DNA of 36,588 nt from Rhizobiaceae bacterium (GTDB taxonomy: Bacteria > Pseudomonadota > Alphaproteobacteria > Rhizobiales > Rhizobiaceae): the NCBI GenBank assembly GCA_017644105.1, contig JAEPMD010000033.1:1-36588 (forward strand), in the 5' to 3' direction. How positions within the stretch are numbered: the stretch's first letter is position 1; each line of letters opens with the position of its first letter. The position numbers and the translations under genes were made by a program. Below, one piece after another: positions 6,106 through 15,530 of the stretch. The notes beneath the pieces were generated by a model. The model saw only the letters and a list, made by a program, of their open reading frames with translations, was not told the DNA's origin and did not search any database.

Positions 6106-7944
6106 ATGGAAAACAGTCGTAATTATTTTCTGGCGATCGGCCTATCAGTTCTCATATTTGTCGTCTGGCAAATCATTTATGTGGCACCTCGTCTGGAAGA
6201 AGAACAAGCCCGCCAGGCAGCCTTGATCGAACAACAAGCGCAAACAGCTGGCAGCGACGCCTCCATTCCATCGGCGACTACACCAAGCGGTGAGACGGCT
6301 CAATTGCCAAATCTACAAGGGCTACCAGCTGCGCAAACCATTGCCCGCGCTGATGCCTTGGCAGAATCTGGTGAACGCATTGAAATTGACACGCCGACAT
6401 TATCTGGTTCACTTAATCTCAAAGGTGCCCGCCTTGACGATCTAGTTCTTAAGAACTATCGCGAGACAATTGATCCTGAGAGCCCGAATGTTATTTTGTT
6501 CTCACCATCAAATGCCAATGAGGGTTATTTCTCCGAAGTTGGATTTATCGCGACCAAAGATGTTGGATCCGTTCCGAGCGAAAGCACAATATGGACTGTT
6601 AAATCCGGTGATAAATTGACACCAACCACGCCATTGGTTCTTAGCTATGACAATGGCAGTGGATTGGTCTTTGACCGCACAATTAGCGTTGATGACAATT
6701 ATCTCTTTACGATTGATGACGCTGTTACCAACAATTCAGCGGACCAAGTGTCGCTTTCTCCATACGGACGGATCAAGCGACTTTATAAACCGCAAACCAG
6801 TGGTATTTACATCTTGCACGAAGGTTTGATCGGTTTCTTGGGCGAAGAAGGTCTGCAAGAAATTGACTATGGTGATGTGGAAGATGCAGATAACGGTCTC
6901 ATCGTTCCTCAAAAAACACCAACTGGCTGGCTTGGTATTACCGATAAGTATTGGGCTGCGGCATTGGTGCCTGAACAAGGTCATCCATTCCAATCGCGCT
7001 TTGGCTATTTTGCGCAAGGTTCACCGAGCTATCAGACAGATTATGTATCGGATGCAAAAGTTGTTGCGCCCGGCGCTACTGTAAACTTCAATACACGCAT
7101 TTTCTCAGGCGCAAAAACAGCGCCAGAAATTGATGTTTACACAGAACAGCAAAATATTGAGCAGTTTGATTTGATGATCGATTGGGGCTGGTTCTATTTT
7201 ATCACCAAACCGATGTTCAGTGTGCTGCACTTCTTCTTCCTAATGTTCGGCAATTTCGGTGTTTCCATCTTGGTAACAACCGTTCTGGTGAAGCTTGTCT
7301 TCTTCCCGCTTGCCAACAAGTCATACAAATCCATGGCGAATATGAAAAAAGTTCAGCCGCAAATGGAAGAGTTGAAAAAGCAACATGGTGATGACCGTCA
7401 AGCACTACAGAAAGCCATGATGGAGCTCTACAAGAAAGAGAAGATCAACCCAGTGGCTGGTTGTTGGCCTGTGCTTTTGCAGATTCCTGTGTTCTTTGCG
7501 CTTTATAAAGTGCTTTATGTGTCCATTGAGATGCGCCATGCGCCATTCTTTGGCTGGATCCAGGATTTGTCAGCGCAAGATCCGACATCCGTGTTTAACC
7601 TGTTTGGCCTCTTGCCATATGATCCAACAGCATTGCCGCTCATTGGTGGATTGCTCGCCTTGGGTGTTTGGCCGCTGATCATGGGTATTACCATGTTCTT
7701 GCAAATGCGCATGAACCCAACACCGCCAGATCCAACACAAGCAATGATCTTTACGTGGATGCCGGTTGTCTTCACCTTCATGTTGGCGACATTCCCTGCA
7801 GGTCTTGTGATTTACTGGGCATGGAACAACACATTGTCGATTATCCAGCAAGGCGTGATCATGAAGCGTCAAGGTGTGAAGATCGAACTTTGGGATAATC
7901 TGAAAGCTCTGTTTTCAAGAAAACCCAAAGAAGAAGCGAAATAA
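6106..7944 (+). CDS. yidC: Membrane protein insertase YidC
   Basis: A 612-residue Oxa1/YidC/Alb3 insertase of the Gram-negative type. It has an N-terminal signal-anchor helix (about 6-24), a Gln/Ala/Pro-rich linker, a large periplasmic beta-sandwich domain to about residue 350, and then the conserved five-helix core starting at FDLMIDWGWFYFITKP. The core includes FGVSILVTTVLVKL, the cytoplasmic helical hairpin with KMQPQMEELKK-like sequence, the NPVAGCWPVLLQIPVFFALY helix, and a final helix ending WAWNNTLSIIQQ. It inserts and folds inner-membrane proteins alone or with SecYEG. The C-terminus is short and basic. The start is 2 bp after rnpA, so coupling is likely. Confidence 0.98.
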   Translation: MENSRNYFLAIGLSVLIFVVWQIIYVAPRLEEEQARQAALIEQQAQTAGSDASIPSATTPSGETAQLPNLQGLPAAQTIARADALAESGERIEIDTPTLSGSLNLKGARLDDLVLKNYRETIDPESPNVILFSPSNANEGYFSEVGFIATKDVGSVPSESTIWTVKSGDKLTPTTPLVLSYDNGSGLVFDRTISVDDNYLFTIDDAVTNNSADQVSLSPYGRIKRLYKPQTSGIYILHEGLIGFLGEEGLQEIDYGDVEDADNGLIVPQKTPTGWLGITDKYWAAALVPEQGHPFQSRFGYFAQGSPSYQTDYVSDAKVVAPGATVNFNTRIFSGAKTAPEIDVYTEQQNIEQFDLMIDWGWFYFITKPMFSVLHFFFLMFGNFGVSILVTTVLVKLVFFPLANKSYKSMANMKKVQPQMEELKKQHGDDRQALQKAMMELYKKEKINPVAGCWPVLLQIPVFFALYKVLYVSIEMRHAPFFGWIQDLSAQDPTSVFNLFGLLPYDPTALPLIGGLLALGVWPLIMGITMFLQMRMNPTPPDPTQAMIFTWMPVVFTFMLATFPAGLVIYWAWNNTLSIIQQGVIMKRQGVKIELWDNLKALFSRKPKEEAK

Positions 7945-7990
7945 ACAAACGTAAGTTTAGCGCTTGCAAAGGGCATGATAGGACATCGTT

Positions 7991-8626
7991 ATGGCTAAAA
8001 TTGTGCCCTTTGATCGGACATGGGAATTTGTACTTTCCGTTCCAACCATGAAGTTCTTACCCTCAGCGGGTCCGGCAGAAATTGCGTTCGCTGGACGATC
8101 CAATGTGGGTAAATCGTCGCTTATTAATGCCCTGACCGGCGTTAAAGGATTGGCGCGCACGTCCAATACGCCAGGGCGCACGCAACAGCTCAACTATTTT
8201 GTCCCTTCCGGGTTTGAGGGCACGCCCGATGACTTGCCGCCTATGGCACTGGTTGATATGCCTGGTTACGGCTATGCGAAAGCGCCGAAGACCGAAGTTG
8301 AGAAATGGACCAAGTTGGTCTTTGACTACTTGCGCGGACGCGTCACCTTAAAGCGTGTTTATTTGCTGATTGATTCTCGCCACGGCATTAAAAAGAATGA
8401 TGAGGAAGTCTTAAAGCTGCTCGACACGGCGGCTATGTCCTATCAAATCGTGCTGACAAAATCAGATAAGATTAAAGCAACTCAGCTTGAAACTTTGATC
8501 GCAGAGGTCACAGAACAGATTAAAAAACATCCTGCTGCCTTCCCCGAAGTCATCGCAACATCCTCGGAAAAAGGTGTTGGAATGGACGATTTAAGACGCG
8601 CAATCGTGAAAGCCGTGCACAATTAG
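7991..8626 (+). CDS. yihA: Ribosome biogenesis GTPase EngB/YihA (YsxC)
   Basis: A 211-residue TrmE-Era-EngA-like GTPase involved in assembly of the large ribosomal subunit. The GTP-binding motifs are in order: G1 GRSNVGKSS (about 35-43), the G2 threonine in a TSNTPGRTQ stretch, G3 DMPGYG, G4 TKSDK and a G5-like ATSSEKG. Its length matches the family (about 195-220). It lies 46 bp after yidC and 25 bp or more before argB in the same direction, a typical Hyphomicrobiales order. The ATG at 7991 gives the usual short N-terminal lead into the G domain. Confidence 0.96.
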   Translation: MAKIVPFDRTWEFVLSVPTMKFLPSAGPAEIAFAGRSNVGKSSLINALTGVKGLARTSNTPGRTQQLNYFVPSGFEGTPDDLPPMALVDMPGYGYAKAPKTEVEKWTKLVFDYLRGRVTLKRVYLLIDSRHGIKKNDEEVLKLLDTAAMSYQIVLTKSDKIKATQLETLIAEVTEQIKKHPAAFPEVIATSSEKGVGMDDLRRAIVKAVHN

Positions 8627-8731
8627 ATATCATTTCAAATAAAGAGCAGATTGAAGGATGAGATGTTTCGCGTTAAGAGACGTCTCAGAACAAGGCACGC
8701 GACAATCGCGTTTGATGTAAGGAACAATGAT

Positions 8732-9622
8732 ATGGCTGTTTTAAGTGATAGTGAGAACCAAGCTCGGTTTTTGTCTGAAGCATTGCCTTACATGCAACGT
8801 TATGAAGACCAATCGGTTGTGATTAAATATGGCGGCAACGCGATGGGTGATGAAAGCCTAGCGCAGGCTTTTGCCCGCGACGTTGCGCTTTTAAAACAAT
8901 CAGGTGTTAATCCCGTTGTCGTTCATGGCGGTGGCCCTCAAATTGGTGCCATGCTTGATCGCATGGGTATTGAATCGCGCTTTGAGAACGGCCTGCGTGT
9001 GACAGATCAAAAGACTGTCGAAATTGTTGAAATGGTGCTTGCTGGTTCGATCAACAAACAGATCGTTACAATGATCAATGCCGAAGGTGAACGCGCTATC
9101 GGGCTGTGCGGCAAAGATGGAAATCTCGTTTATGCCAAAAAGGCTGAGAAGAAGGTCGTGGATCCAGAATCCAATATTGAGCGCATTCTCGATCTGGGTT
9201 TTGTCGGCGAGATCGATGAAGTTGATCGGACAGTTTTAGATATTTTGGCAACATCAGCCACAATACCAGTGATTGCACCTGTCGCGCCGGATCGCAATGG
9301 GCAGACCTATAATATCAATGCGGATACATTTGCGGGCAGCATTGCTGGTGCATTGGATGCAAAGCGCCTTCTGTTCTTAACCGACGTTCCTGGTGTGATG
9401 GATAAAGACGGCAATGTGATTAAAGAACTCTCTGTTGCAGAGGCAAAAGCGATGATCATCGATGGCACGATTTCTGGCGGCATGATTCCGAAAGTCGAAA
9501 CATGTCTTTACGCAATTGAGCAGGGCGTGGAAGGCGTTGTGATCGTTAATGGTAAAGTTCCGCATGCGGTTCTATTGGAAGTCTTTACCGAACACGGTGC
9601 AGGGACGCTGATCGTTAAATAA
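8732..9622 (+). CDS. argB: Acetylglutamate kinase
   Basis: ArgB phosphorylates N-acetylglutamate in the second step of arginine biosynthesis. It belongs to the amino-acid kinase fold: [11 protein letters not shown] near the N-terminus (phosphate-binding Lys and Gly-Gly), the substrate-binding [10 protein letters not shown] run, [27 protein letters not shown] and the C-terminal [12 protein letters not shown] motif. Starting at the ATG at 8732, with AAGGAAC 6-7 nt upstream, the protein has 296 residues, the standard size. The frame extends upstream to an ATG at 8651, adding 27 residues rich in Arg/Lys that family members lack. No arginine-responsive leader is apparent. Confidence 0.97.
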   Translation: MAVLSDSENQARFLSEALPYMQRYEDQSVVIKYGGNAMGDESLAQAFARDVALLKQSGVNPVVVHGGGPQIGAMLDRMGIESRFENGLRVTDQKTVEIVEMVLAGSINKQIVTMINAEGERAIGLCGKDGNLVYAKKAEKKVVDPESNIERILDLGFVGEIDEVDRTVLDILATSATIPVIAPVAPDRNGQTYNINADTFAGSIAGALDAKRLLFLTDVPGVMDKDGNVIKELSVAEAKAMIIDGTISGGMIPKVETCLYAIEQGVEGVVIVNGKVPHAVLLEVFTEHGAGTLIVK

Positions 9623-9639
9623 TCATCGGATCGCTTCGT

Positions 9640-10545
9640 TTAACCCCCAAGCACCAATGCGATAATTCCGCTGATAATCAGCAAACAGCCGATGACCTCA
9701 AAACGGTTGATCTTCTCTTTGAAAATGAAGACCGACGACATGAAGGTGAAGATCATTTCGATCTGAGCAACAGCTTTGACCAATGCTGCCTGCTGCAACG
9801 TCATCGCCATAAACCATCCAAATGATGCGCTAGCGCCCACCAATCCCACGATCAATCCCGTTTTCCAGGCGGCACGTATGCGCGCAAGCTCAGAGCGATC
9901 TCGCCAATAGATCCAGACAATCATGATGATCGATTGCAAGATGATGGCTATGGAGAGCGTTATTGCGGCCTGGATGATAAAATTTGGCCCTTCAAGCGCT
10001 AAAGATGCTGCCCGATAGGCAACCGCGGCAACGCCAAAAATCGCACCTGAAGATAAGCCAATCAATGCCGTTCGAGAGTAAAGCGATGTGAAGATGGATT
10101 TGGGTGTGATATCAGTCCGTGCAACAGAAATGAGCATGACGCCAAACATGCTGATGGCAATTGCCGCCAAGACGGCGGTTGAAGCTTTTTCCGATAAAAA
10201 CAAAAGACCGAAAAGAGCAGCCTGCAAAGGTTCAGTGCGCGAATAGGCTGTCCCAACAGCAAAATTGCGATAGGAAAACATATGCACCAGCAAAGCCTGC
10301 GCGATGATCTGTGAGATGGCGGCAATGACCACCCAAAAGAAAAAATCTTGATTGAGGCTTGGAAAACTGTGATCTCCCAACACCATGAAAAGGGCAAGGA
10401 AGAATAGCGCAAATGGAATACCAAAACCAAAGCGTACAAAGGTTGCCCCGGATGTGCCCATCACATTCTTTAGATGCTTTTGAAGACTTGAGCGAATGTT
10501 CTGCAAGAAGGCTGCAGTAACGGTGATGAGTATCCAGGTTTCCAT
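9640..10545 (-). CDS. EamA/DMT-superfamily permease
   Basis: A 301-residue, very hydrophobic protein with about ten predicted transmembrane helices in two EamA-like repeats of roughly 140 residues. The first repeat ends in the family-typical EPLQAALFGLLFLSEK pattern and the second in VAQIEMIFTFMSSVFIFKEKI, followed by a last helix, FEVIGCLLIISGIIALVLGG. Such proteins are inner-membrane metabolite exporters or importers; the substrate cannot be told from sequence. It converges on argB with only 17 bp between the stop codons, and no clear terminator lies there. No obvious Shine-Dalgarno sequence precedes the ATG at 10545. Confidence 0.88.
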   Translation of the reverse strand: METWILITVTAAFLQNIRSSLQKHLKNVMGTSGATFVRFGFGIPFALFFLALFMVLGDHSFPSLNQDFFFWVVIAAISQIIAQALLVHMFSYRNFAVGTAYSRTEPLQAALFGLLFLSEKASTAVLAAIAISMFGVMLISVARTDITPKSIFTSLYSRTALIGLSSGAIFGVAAVAYRAASLALEGPNFIIQAAITLSIAIILQSIIMIVWIYWRDRSELARIRAAWKTGLIVGLVGASASFGWFMAMTLQQAALVKAVAQIEMIFTFMSSVFIFKEKINRFEVIGCLLIISGIIALVLGG

Positions 10546-10675
10546 CAGATGGCGTTAGCATGGAATGGCATGCACGTCACGTTCAATGCGCTATATAAAT
10601 AGTTGGTTGACGCAATTTTGGGTATTCTAAAAATCAACACTTTTCTTCATGCACGACTGCTATATAAAAGGTCAT

Positions 10676-11359
10676 ATGAAACATGAGAACTTTCGCCACG
10701 TTGATCATTGGATCTTCGATTTAGACAATACATTATATCCGCGTCGGTGCGATCTGTTTGCACAAATCGATGTAAAAATGACTGATTTTGTCGCCGGGTT
10801 TTTGGATTTGCCACGCGATGAAGCGCGAAAAAAACAAAAAGACTATTATCGCGATCATGGCACGACATTGCAGGGTTTGATGATCAATCACGGGATGGAA
10901 CCCAAAGCATTTTTGGATGCGGTTCATGATATTGATTATAGCCCTGTCCCAAAAAGTGATGATTTAAAATCCGCGTTGGATGCTTTGCCTGGTCAAAAGC
11001 TCATTTTTACCAATGGCGATGTGCCCCATGCGGAACGCACGATCGCGGCATTGGGGATCGAAGGTTGTTTCGATGGCATTTTTGATATTGTTGCGGCCGA
11101 TTACTTACCCAAGCCGGCCGCAAAACCCTATGAACAATTTATCGCAAGATTTGGCATTGATCCTACAAGAGCAGCCATGTTTGAAGATCTGCCGCGCAAT
11201 CTGGTGGTTCCAAAACAAATGGGCATGCAAACGGTGCTTATCATTGATGAAGCCTATGAAGCTTACACCAATGAAAAATGGGAAGCGCATGGGCGCGATG
11301 ATGACCATATCGATCATATCACCACAGAATTACACGCGTTTTTAAGCTCGCTTTTGTAA
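10676..11359 (+). CDS. HAD-superfamily hydrolase, pyrimidine 5'-nucleotidase-like
   Basis: A 227-residue haloacid-dehalogenase-type phosphatase. Motif I is DLDNTLYP with the nucleophile Asp15 and acid/base Asp17. Motif II is the Thr/Asn in LIFTNGD, motif III the Lys in the PKPAAKPY region, and motif IV MFEDLPRNL. The helical cap between residues 25 and 95 and the DLDNTLYP form match the group annotated as pyrimidine 5'-nucleotidases (SDT1-like), which remove phosphate from UMP/CMP. The ATG at 10676 is preceded by AAAGG; an ATG at 10649 would add nine residues. In rhizobia this gene commonly follows argB and precedes dapD; dapD is not here. Confidence 0.9.
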   Translation: MKHENFRHVDHWIFDLDNTLYPRRCDLFAQIDVKMTDFVAGFLDLPRDEARKKQKDYYRDHGTTLQGLMINHGMEPKAFLDAVHDIDYSPVPKSDDLKSALDALPGQKLIFTNGDVPHAERTIAALGIEGCFDGIFDIVAADYLPKPAAKPYEQFIARFGIDPTRAAMFEDLPRNLVVPKQMGMQTVLIIDEAYEAYTNEKWEAHGRDDDHIDHITTELHAFLSSLL

Positions 11360-11390
11360 AGCTTGAAGTGATTGATTCAGCTTTATTTAA
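11358..11390 (+). terminator. Weak possible terminator after the HAD gene
   Basis: AAAGC-TTGAA (from 11358) pairs imperfectly with TTCA-GCTTT (to 11384) and is followed by ATTTAA. The stem is AT-rich with one bulge, so it is at best a weak terminator. Confidence 0.3.
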
Positions 11391-11483
11391 CCAGCATTTC
11401 TAAATTTCTGATTGTAGCTCTTTATATTTACTAGTCCTCATCTTGTTTCCGCTAAAGTAGGTTGGAGTAAATATGAGGTCACT

Positions 11484-12029
11484 ATGCTGCATAAAATTAT
11501 GCCTTTTGTCTTTTTAGCCGTCGCCATGGCTTTTATTCCGCAGTTTTTAGACAAGGCTCCGGAAAAGGTTGAACAGCGTCAAGAGTTAGATACTGCGTCA
11601 GCAAGATCTGCACAGCCTCAAACCGTCTCCACCGGCAACGCGCACTATACAACAGGCAAACGCCAAGTCAGCTTGCGCGCGGATCGCCATGGGCACTTCG
11701 TCGCGCATTTCAAAGCAGGTGGTCGTTCCATCAAAGGATTGATTGATACGGGTGCAACCTATGTTGCCATGAACATTTCAACCGCGCGCTCAGTTGGTGT
11801 GAAAGTAGCCAATAGCGATTTTAAGCATAAAGCAGAAACAGCAAATGGTATTGTCAAAGCAGCATTTGCCAAGCTTGATCGGTTAGAGTTGGGCGCTGTT
11901 TCAGCGCAAAATGTCGAAGTATTTATTCTAGAAGATTCAACGCTGTCTTCCACGCTGATCGGGATGAGCTTTCTCAACAAACTTTCGTCTTTTAAGATTG
12001 AAAATGGTCAGCTTATTCTGACGCAGTAA
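11484..12029 (+). CDS. Membrane-anchored retropepsin-like aspartic protease (TIGR02281-type)
   Basis: A 181-residue protein with an N-terminal signal-anchor (about 5-20), a low-complexity linker to about 60, then a single retropepsin-like domain. The catalytic motif is DTGAT with Asp88, preceded by FKAGGRSIKGLI and followed by VAMNISTARSVGV. The far end has LIGMSFLNKLSSFKIENGQLIL, the usual ILG-type flap-side strand. Such half-size proteases act as dimers and lie in the periplasm, anchored to the inner membrane; bacterial substrates are mostly unknown. GAGG stands 5-6 nt before the ATG. The 3' end overlaps the convergent deoA by 17 bp (12013-12029). Confidence 0.9.
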   Translation: MLHKIMPFVFLAVAMAFIPQFLDKAPEKVEQRQELDTASARSAQPQTVSTGNAHYTTGKRQVSLRADRHGHFVAHFKAGGRSIKGLIDTGATYVAMNISTARSVGVKVANSDFKHKAETANGIVKAAFAKLDRLELGAVSAQNVEVFILEDSTLSSTLIGMSFLNKLSSFKIENGQLILTQ

Positions 12030-13347
12030 TTTTCTTCAGAATTGGCTTTCGTATAAAGGCTGGGCAGTCAGTAATCTCGCAAGCCTGATTAAATCGCATT
12101 GATAATTCTTCAAACTGCGCTTCTGAATTCACATGTGCAACAGCTATCGGATCACCGGCCTTCACGATTGTGCCGATAGTGCTGATCTCGCTTAAGCCAA
12201 CACTATAATCTAATTGATCGGAAGGGTGAGAACGTCCACCTCCCAATGCCACAATAGCCATGCCTAAATCGCGTGTTTGATAGGAATTTAAACACCCGCT
12301 TCGCGTTGCCTTAATCTCTCGTTTGATATCAGCCTTTGGCAAATGATTATCGTAATGCTCGACAATATCTGACGGGCCACCCAATTCGTGAACCATTTTA
12401 CCAAAGAGTTCAGCGGCTTTGCCATTGGTCAAATTACGCTGAGCTGTCGCTTCAGCTTTGTAGTAATCTTTCGCGATCCCGCCGGCCATTAACATATGCG
12501 CCGTTAATTGAATGATGACGCGATAAAGCCGGACATCGCGCGATTTTCCGGTGAGAAAATCAATCGCGTTGATGACTTCGGTCGCATTGCCAATCGCGCT
12601 TGCCAAGGGTTCGTTCATATCGGTGACAAGAGCTGAAGTTGGTAATCCGGCGCTATTGGCCACATCCACCAATTCCTGCGCTAGTTTTTCAGCTTCATCG
12701 GTATCTGATGTTGTTGACCCATTGCCGCATTTCACATCGAGCACGAGGCCTGACACGCCACTGGCGAGCTTCTTGGATAAGATAGAGGCAACGATCAATG
12801 GCACGGATTCAACGGTCGCTGTGATGTCTCGGATCGCGTAGATCTTTTTATCAGCAGGGGCGAGATTAGCGGTAGCTGCAATAATTGCACAGCCTACTTC
12901 TTTCACGACAGAGCGAAATTTTGCAATATCTGGCGACGCATTATAGCCAGGAATGGCCTCTAACTTATCGAGCGTCCCGCCGGTATGGCCAAGTCCTCGA
13001 CCTGATATCATTGGAACATCGAGCCCACAACTCGCAGCCAAGGGTGCTAGGATCAAAGAGACATTGTCACCCACCCCACCGGTCGAATGCTTATCTATCA
13101 CAGGGCGCGATGTATCGGACCATTCAAGCACATCACCTGAATCACGCATGGCCAATGTGAGCGCGGCGGTTTCCTCACGACCCATGCCATTGAGAAAAAT
13201 TGCCATCGCCATGGATGCCGTTTGGCTATCTGACATACGTTGATCACTCACCATGGAAATAAAGGCGGCAATTTGCTCGCGGGAGAGCGCGCCTCCGTCT
13301 CTTTTTATGCGGATGAGTTCTTGCGGTAGATAAGTGATGCTTGCCAC
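12013..13347 (-). CDS. deoA: Thymidine phosphorylase
   Basis: DeoA splits thymidine/deoxyuridine with phosphate into base and 2-deoxyribose-1-phosphate. Family features in order: LPQELIRIKRDG near the start, VIDKHSTGGVGD (phosphate and substrate binding), SGRGLGHTGGTLDKLE, SILSKKLASG, and the C-terminal domain with VALGGGR. The length of 444 residues equals the usual 435-445. The start is unclear. The GTG at 13347 puts six residues before LPQE, as in relatives, and has AGGGA just upstream. A TTG at 13374 would overlap the punA stop by 14 bp and has no ribosome site. It is the last gene of the nucleoside import/salvage operon. No upp, deoB or deoC follows it here. Confidence 0.95.
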   Translation of the reverse strand: MASITYLPQELIRIKRDGGALSREQIAAFISMVSDQRMSDSQTASMAMAIFLNGMGREETAALTLAMRDSGDVLEWSDTSRPVIDKHSTGGVGDNVSLILAPLAASCGLDVPMISGRGLGHTGGTLDKLEAIPGYNASPDIAKFRSVVKEVGCAIIAATANLAPADKKIYAIRDITATVESVPLIVASILSKKLASGVSGLVLDVKCGNGSTTSDTDEAEKLAQELVDVANSAGLPTSALVTDMNEPLASAIGNATEVINAIDFLTGKSRDVRLYRVIIQLTAHMLMAGGIAKDYYKAEATAQRNLTNGKAAELFGKMVHELGGPSDIVEHYDNHLPKADIKREIKATRSGCLNSYQTRDLGMAIVALGGGRSHPSDQLDYSVGLSEISTIGTIVKAGDPIAVAHVNSEAQFEELSMRFNQACEITDCPAFIRKPILKKITASE

Positions 13348-13360
13348 CTTTCCCTGTTCG

Positions 13361-14167
13361 CTAAAGGTCAGCAAACATGGTTTTTAAAATTTTGGCAAGG
13401 TTTGCGCCACCTATTGGAGCCATATCTTTGGTTTCCTGATGGCTTAATTCATCACCCGTCATACCAGCTGCAAAATTCGTGATGATGGATGCAGCTGCTG
13501 CATTCATGCCAAAAAATCGCGCTAAAATGACTTCCGGAACCGTGGACATGCCAACCGCATCCGCGCCAAAAATACGGGCCATTTTAATCTCAGCCGGGGT
13601 TTCAAAGCTTGGGCCGGAAAACCACATATAAACGCCTTGATGCAGTTCAACCTCAGCCTTTTCGGCAGCATTGCGCATATTTGTCATTATATCCTGGTCA
13701 TAGGCGTTGCTCAAACCAACGAAACGACCGTCAGTCTCTTCACTAAATAATGGATTACTGCCTGAGAAATTGATGTGATCGGTGATCTGCATCACAGATC
13801 CTGGCGGCATATCTTCGCGCACCGATCCAGCTGAATTGGTCAGGATCAGATTTTCAATGCCAAGCTGATGAAATGTTTCAATAACGGGTCGCATCGCACC
13901 GGCATCACCGTGCTCGTAATAGTGCACGCGTCCGGACAACATGATCAGTGGCACACCCTCGATTGTGCCCGCAACCAATTCACCCTTATGGCCGGATACA
14001 GCGCTTTTTGGAAAATCTGGAAGTTCGGAAAATCCAATATGCACAGGGTCGACCAATGAGGTTGTTAAAGCGCCTAAACCGGAGCCAAGAACAATCGCAT
14101 ATTTGGGTGTAAGCGCACCAATTTTTTCGCGAATGATATCGACAGATTTTTGAACTTTGGAACTCAT
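13361..14167 (-). CDS. punA: Purine nucleoside phosphorylase (trimeric PNP type)
   Basis: A 268-residue phosphorylase of the trimeric, inosine/guanosine-preferring class rather than the hexameric E. coli DeoD class. It shows VLGSGLGAL with the phosphate-binding Ser, SGHKGELV, the SGRVHYYEHGD loop, TNSAGSV, the YMWFSGPSFETPAEI purine-site segment and GADAVGMSTVPEV. It converts purine (deoxy)nucleosides plus phosphate to base and (deoxy)ribose-1-phosphate. Its ATG overlaps the cdd stop as ATGA (14164-14167), so translation is probably coupled. Many genomes label this gene deoD. Position between cdd and deoA confirms a nucleoside salvage role. Confidence 0.94.
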   Translation of the reverse strand: MSSKVQKSVDIIREKIGALTPKYAIVLGSGLGALTTSLVDPVHIGFSELPDFPKSAVSGHKGELVAGTIEGVPLIMLSGRVHYYEHGDAGAMRPVIETFHQLGIENLILTNSAGSVREDMPPGSVMQITDHINFSGSNPLFSEETDGRFVGLSNAYDQDIMTNMRNAAEKAEVELHQGVYMWFSGPSFETPAEIKMARIFGADAVGMSTVPEVILARFFGMNAAAASIITNFAAGMTGDELSHQETKDMAPIGGANLAKILKTMFADL

Positions 14168-14574
14168 GCGATCACATCCGTTGCAAAAGATAGGGGGAGT
14201 AAATCACCCAATTTTACAGTTTTAACGACACCTTCCTGATCACATAAGTGAATTTTAGTGTCTGCATTGCCAAATTCGGCTAATCTCTGACGGCAGCCGC
14301 CACAGGGTGTGCATTGGTCAAGTTTTTCTGCAATCACCGCAACCTCGATGATTTGTGTTTGCCCAGCCATCACCATGTGGCTGATGGCTGTGGTTTCTGC
14401 ACACCATCCTTCGGGGAAGGAAATCACTTCGATATTGGCACCTTGATAAATCTCGCCATTGGCGGCAAGGATTGCAGCGCCAACGGGAAATTTTGAATAG
14501 GGTGCATGGCAGGACGCCATAGCAGATTTAGCGGCGTTAAAAAGCGCAAGCCTGTGATCAGCGCTCTTTGACAT
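14164..14574 (-). CDS. cdd: Cytidine deaminase
   Basis: A 136-residue homotetramer-type deaminase converting (deoxy)cytidine to (deoxy)uridine. Zinc ligands are Cys58, Cys91 and Cys94, with the proton-shuttling Glu60, in the WCAETTAI and TPCGGCRQRL motifs. PYSKFPVGAAI near the N-terminus is also typical. The ATG at 14574 is chosen because AGGAGG lies 8 nt upstream; a start at 14625 would add 17 unusual residues. The start lies inside the end of the upstream permease gene (17-bp overlap), and the stop overlaps punA. The product uridine/deoxyuridine can feed DeoA. Confidence 0.95.
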   Translation of the reverse strand: MSKSADHRLALFNAAKSAMASCHAPYSKFPVGAAILAANGEIYQGANIEVISFPEGWCAETTAISHMVMAGQTQIIEVAVIAEKLDQCTPCGGCRQRLAEFGNADTKIHLCDQEGVVKTVKLGDLLPLSFATDVIA

Positions 14575-15529
14575 ATGGCACGCCTCCTGCCTTTGGCGGG
14601 ATCGCTTTTCCAATAAACCCAGCAAGCAAGATCACAGTGAGGATGTAAGGCAAAGCCTGCATAAACTGAACTGGGATTTCACCAATAACTGGAAGCTCTT
14701 TGCCTTGCAGTCTGATTTCCATTGCGTTGAGCAAGCCAAATAGCAAACATGCGAGCATCACATTTACTGGTTTCCATTTAGCGAAAATTAGTGCTGCCAA
14801 TGCGATAAAGCCCGAGCCAGCCGTCATATTTTTACCAAAGCCTGCGGAGATCGCCATGGACAGATAGGCGCCAGCAAAGCCGCATAATGCACCACAGCAT
14901 AAAACCGCGCGATAGCGCAACCAAACCACGGAAATGCCGGCAGTATCCACCGCCGCAGGGTTTTCACCCACTGCACGCAAACGCAATCCGAAGCGTGTTC
15001 TAAAGAGCACCCACCAAGTAAATGGCACCAGTGCAAAGGCGAAATAAGTCAGTGCAAAATGGCCAGATAGCAAATCAGAATAGATCGGACCTAAAATCGG
15101 CACATCAGCAAGTTCTGCAGCAAACGGTAGTTCAATGGCGTTGAACTTCGCATCTGAACTGAGTGGCGGAGTACGTCCACCTTGACGGAACCAGGCCTGG
15201 CCCAAAATCACAGTCGCGCCAGCGGCAACAAAGTTGATCGCCACACCGGAGACGATCTGATTGCCCCGCTGTGTGATGGATGCAAAAGCGTGCACCAATG
15301 CAAATGCCATTGAAACGACAACTGCGCCCACCAGACCCAGGAAAGCAGATTCATAAAGGCTTGCAACAGAAGCGCCGGCAAAGGCACCGGCCAGCATTTT
15401 ACCTTCAAGACCAATATCAAATACGCCTGAGCGTTCTGAATAAAGACCGGCAAGGGCTGCGAAAATCAACGGCACAGATAGTCGGACAGTTGACTGTAGG
15501 ACGAGAATAATTGTTTCAAAAAATTCCAT
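14558..15529 (-). CDS. BMP-family nucleoside ABC transporter permease (second)
   Basis: A 323-residue inner-membrane permease of the BPD_transp_2 (RbsC/BMP) family with about eight to ten helices. The region RSGVFDIGLEGKMLAGAF near residue 35 and TRFGLRLRAVGENPAAVDTAGI (about 185-205), a cytoplasmic loop contacting the ATPase, are hallmarks of nucleoside-type permeases. GSGFIALAALIFAKWKP is also conserved. Together with the next permease it should form the heteromeric channel. It starts 1 bp after the upstream permease stop with a GGGAG ribosome site. The downstream cdd start lies within its 3' end. Confidence 0.93.
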   Translation of the reverse strand: MEFFETIILVLQSTVRLSVPLIFAALAGLYSERSGVFDIGLEGKMLAGAFAGASVASLYESAFLGLVGAVVVSMAFALVHAFASITQRGNQIVSGVAINFVAAGATVILGQAWFRQGGRTPPLSSDAKFNAIELPFAAELADVPILGPIYSDLLSGHFALTYFAFALVPFTWWVLFRTRFGLRLRAVGENPAAVDTAGISVVWLRYRAVLCCGALCGFAGAYLSMAISAGFGKNMTAGSGFIALAALIFAKWKPVNVMLACLLFGLLNAMEIRLQGKELPVIGEIPVQFMQALPYILTVILLAGFIGKAIPPKAGGVPYVKER

Positions 15530-15530
15530 G

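Noticed and set aside
6736-7898. Several 60-100 residue frames inside yidC on both strands
   Set aside because: All lie within the clearly coding yidC frame and have no recognisable motifs.
8651-8731. 27-residue N-terminal extension of ArgB
   Set aside because: It is rich in basic residues and absent from the family; the ATG at 8732 has a better-placed ribosome site and gives the standard length.
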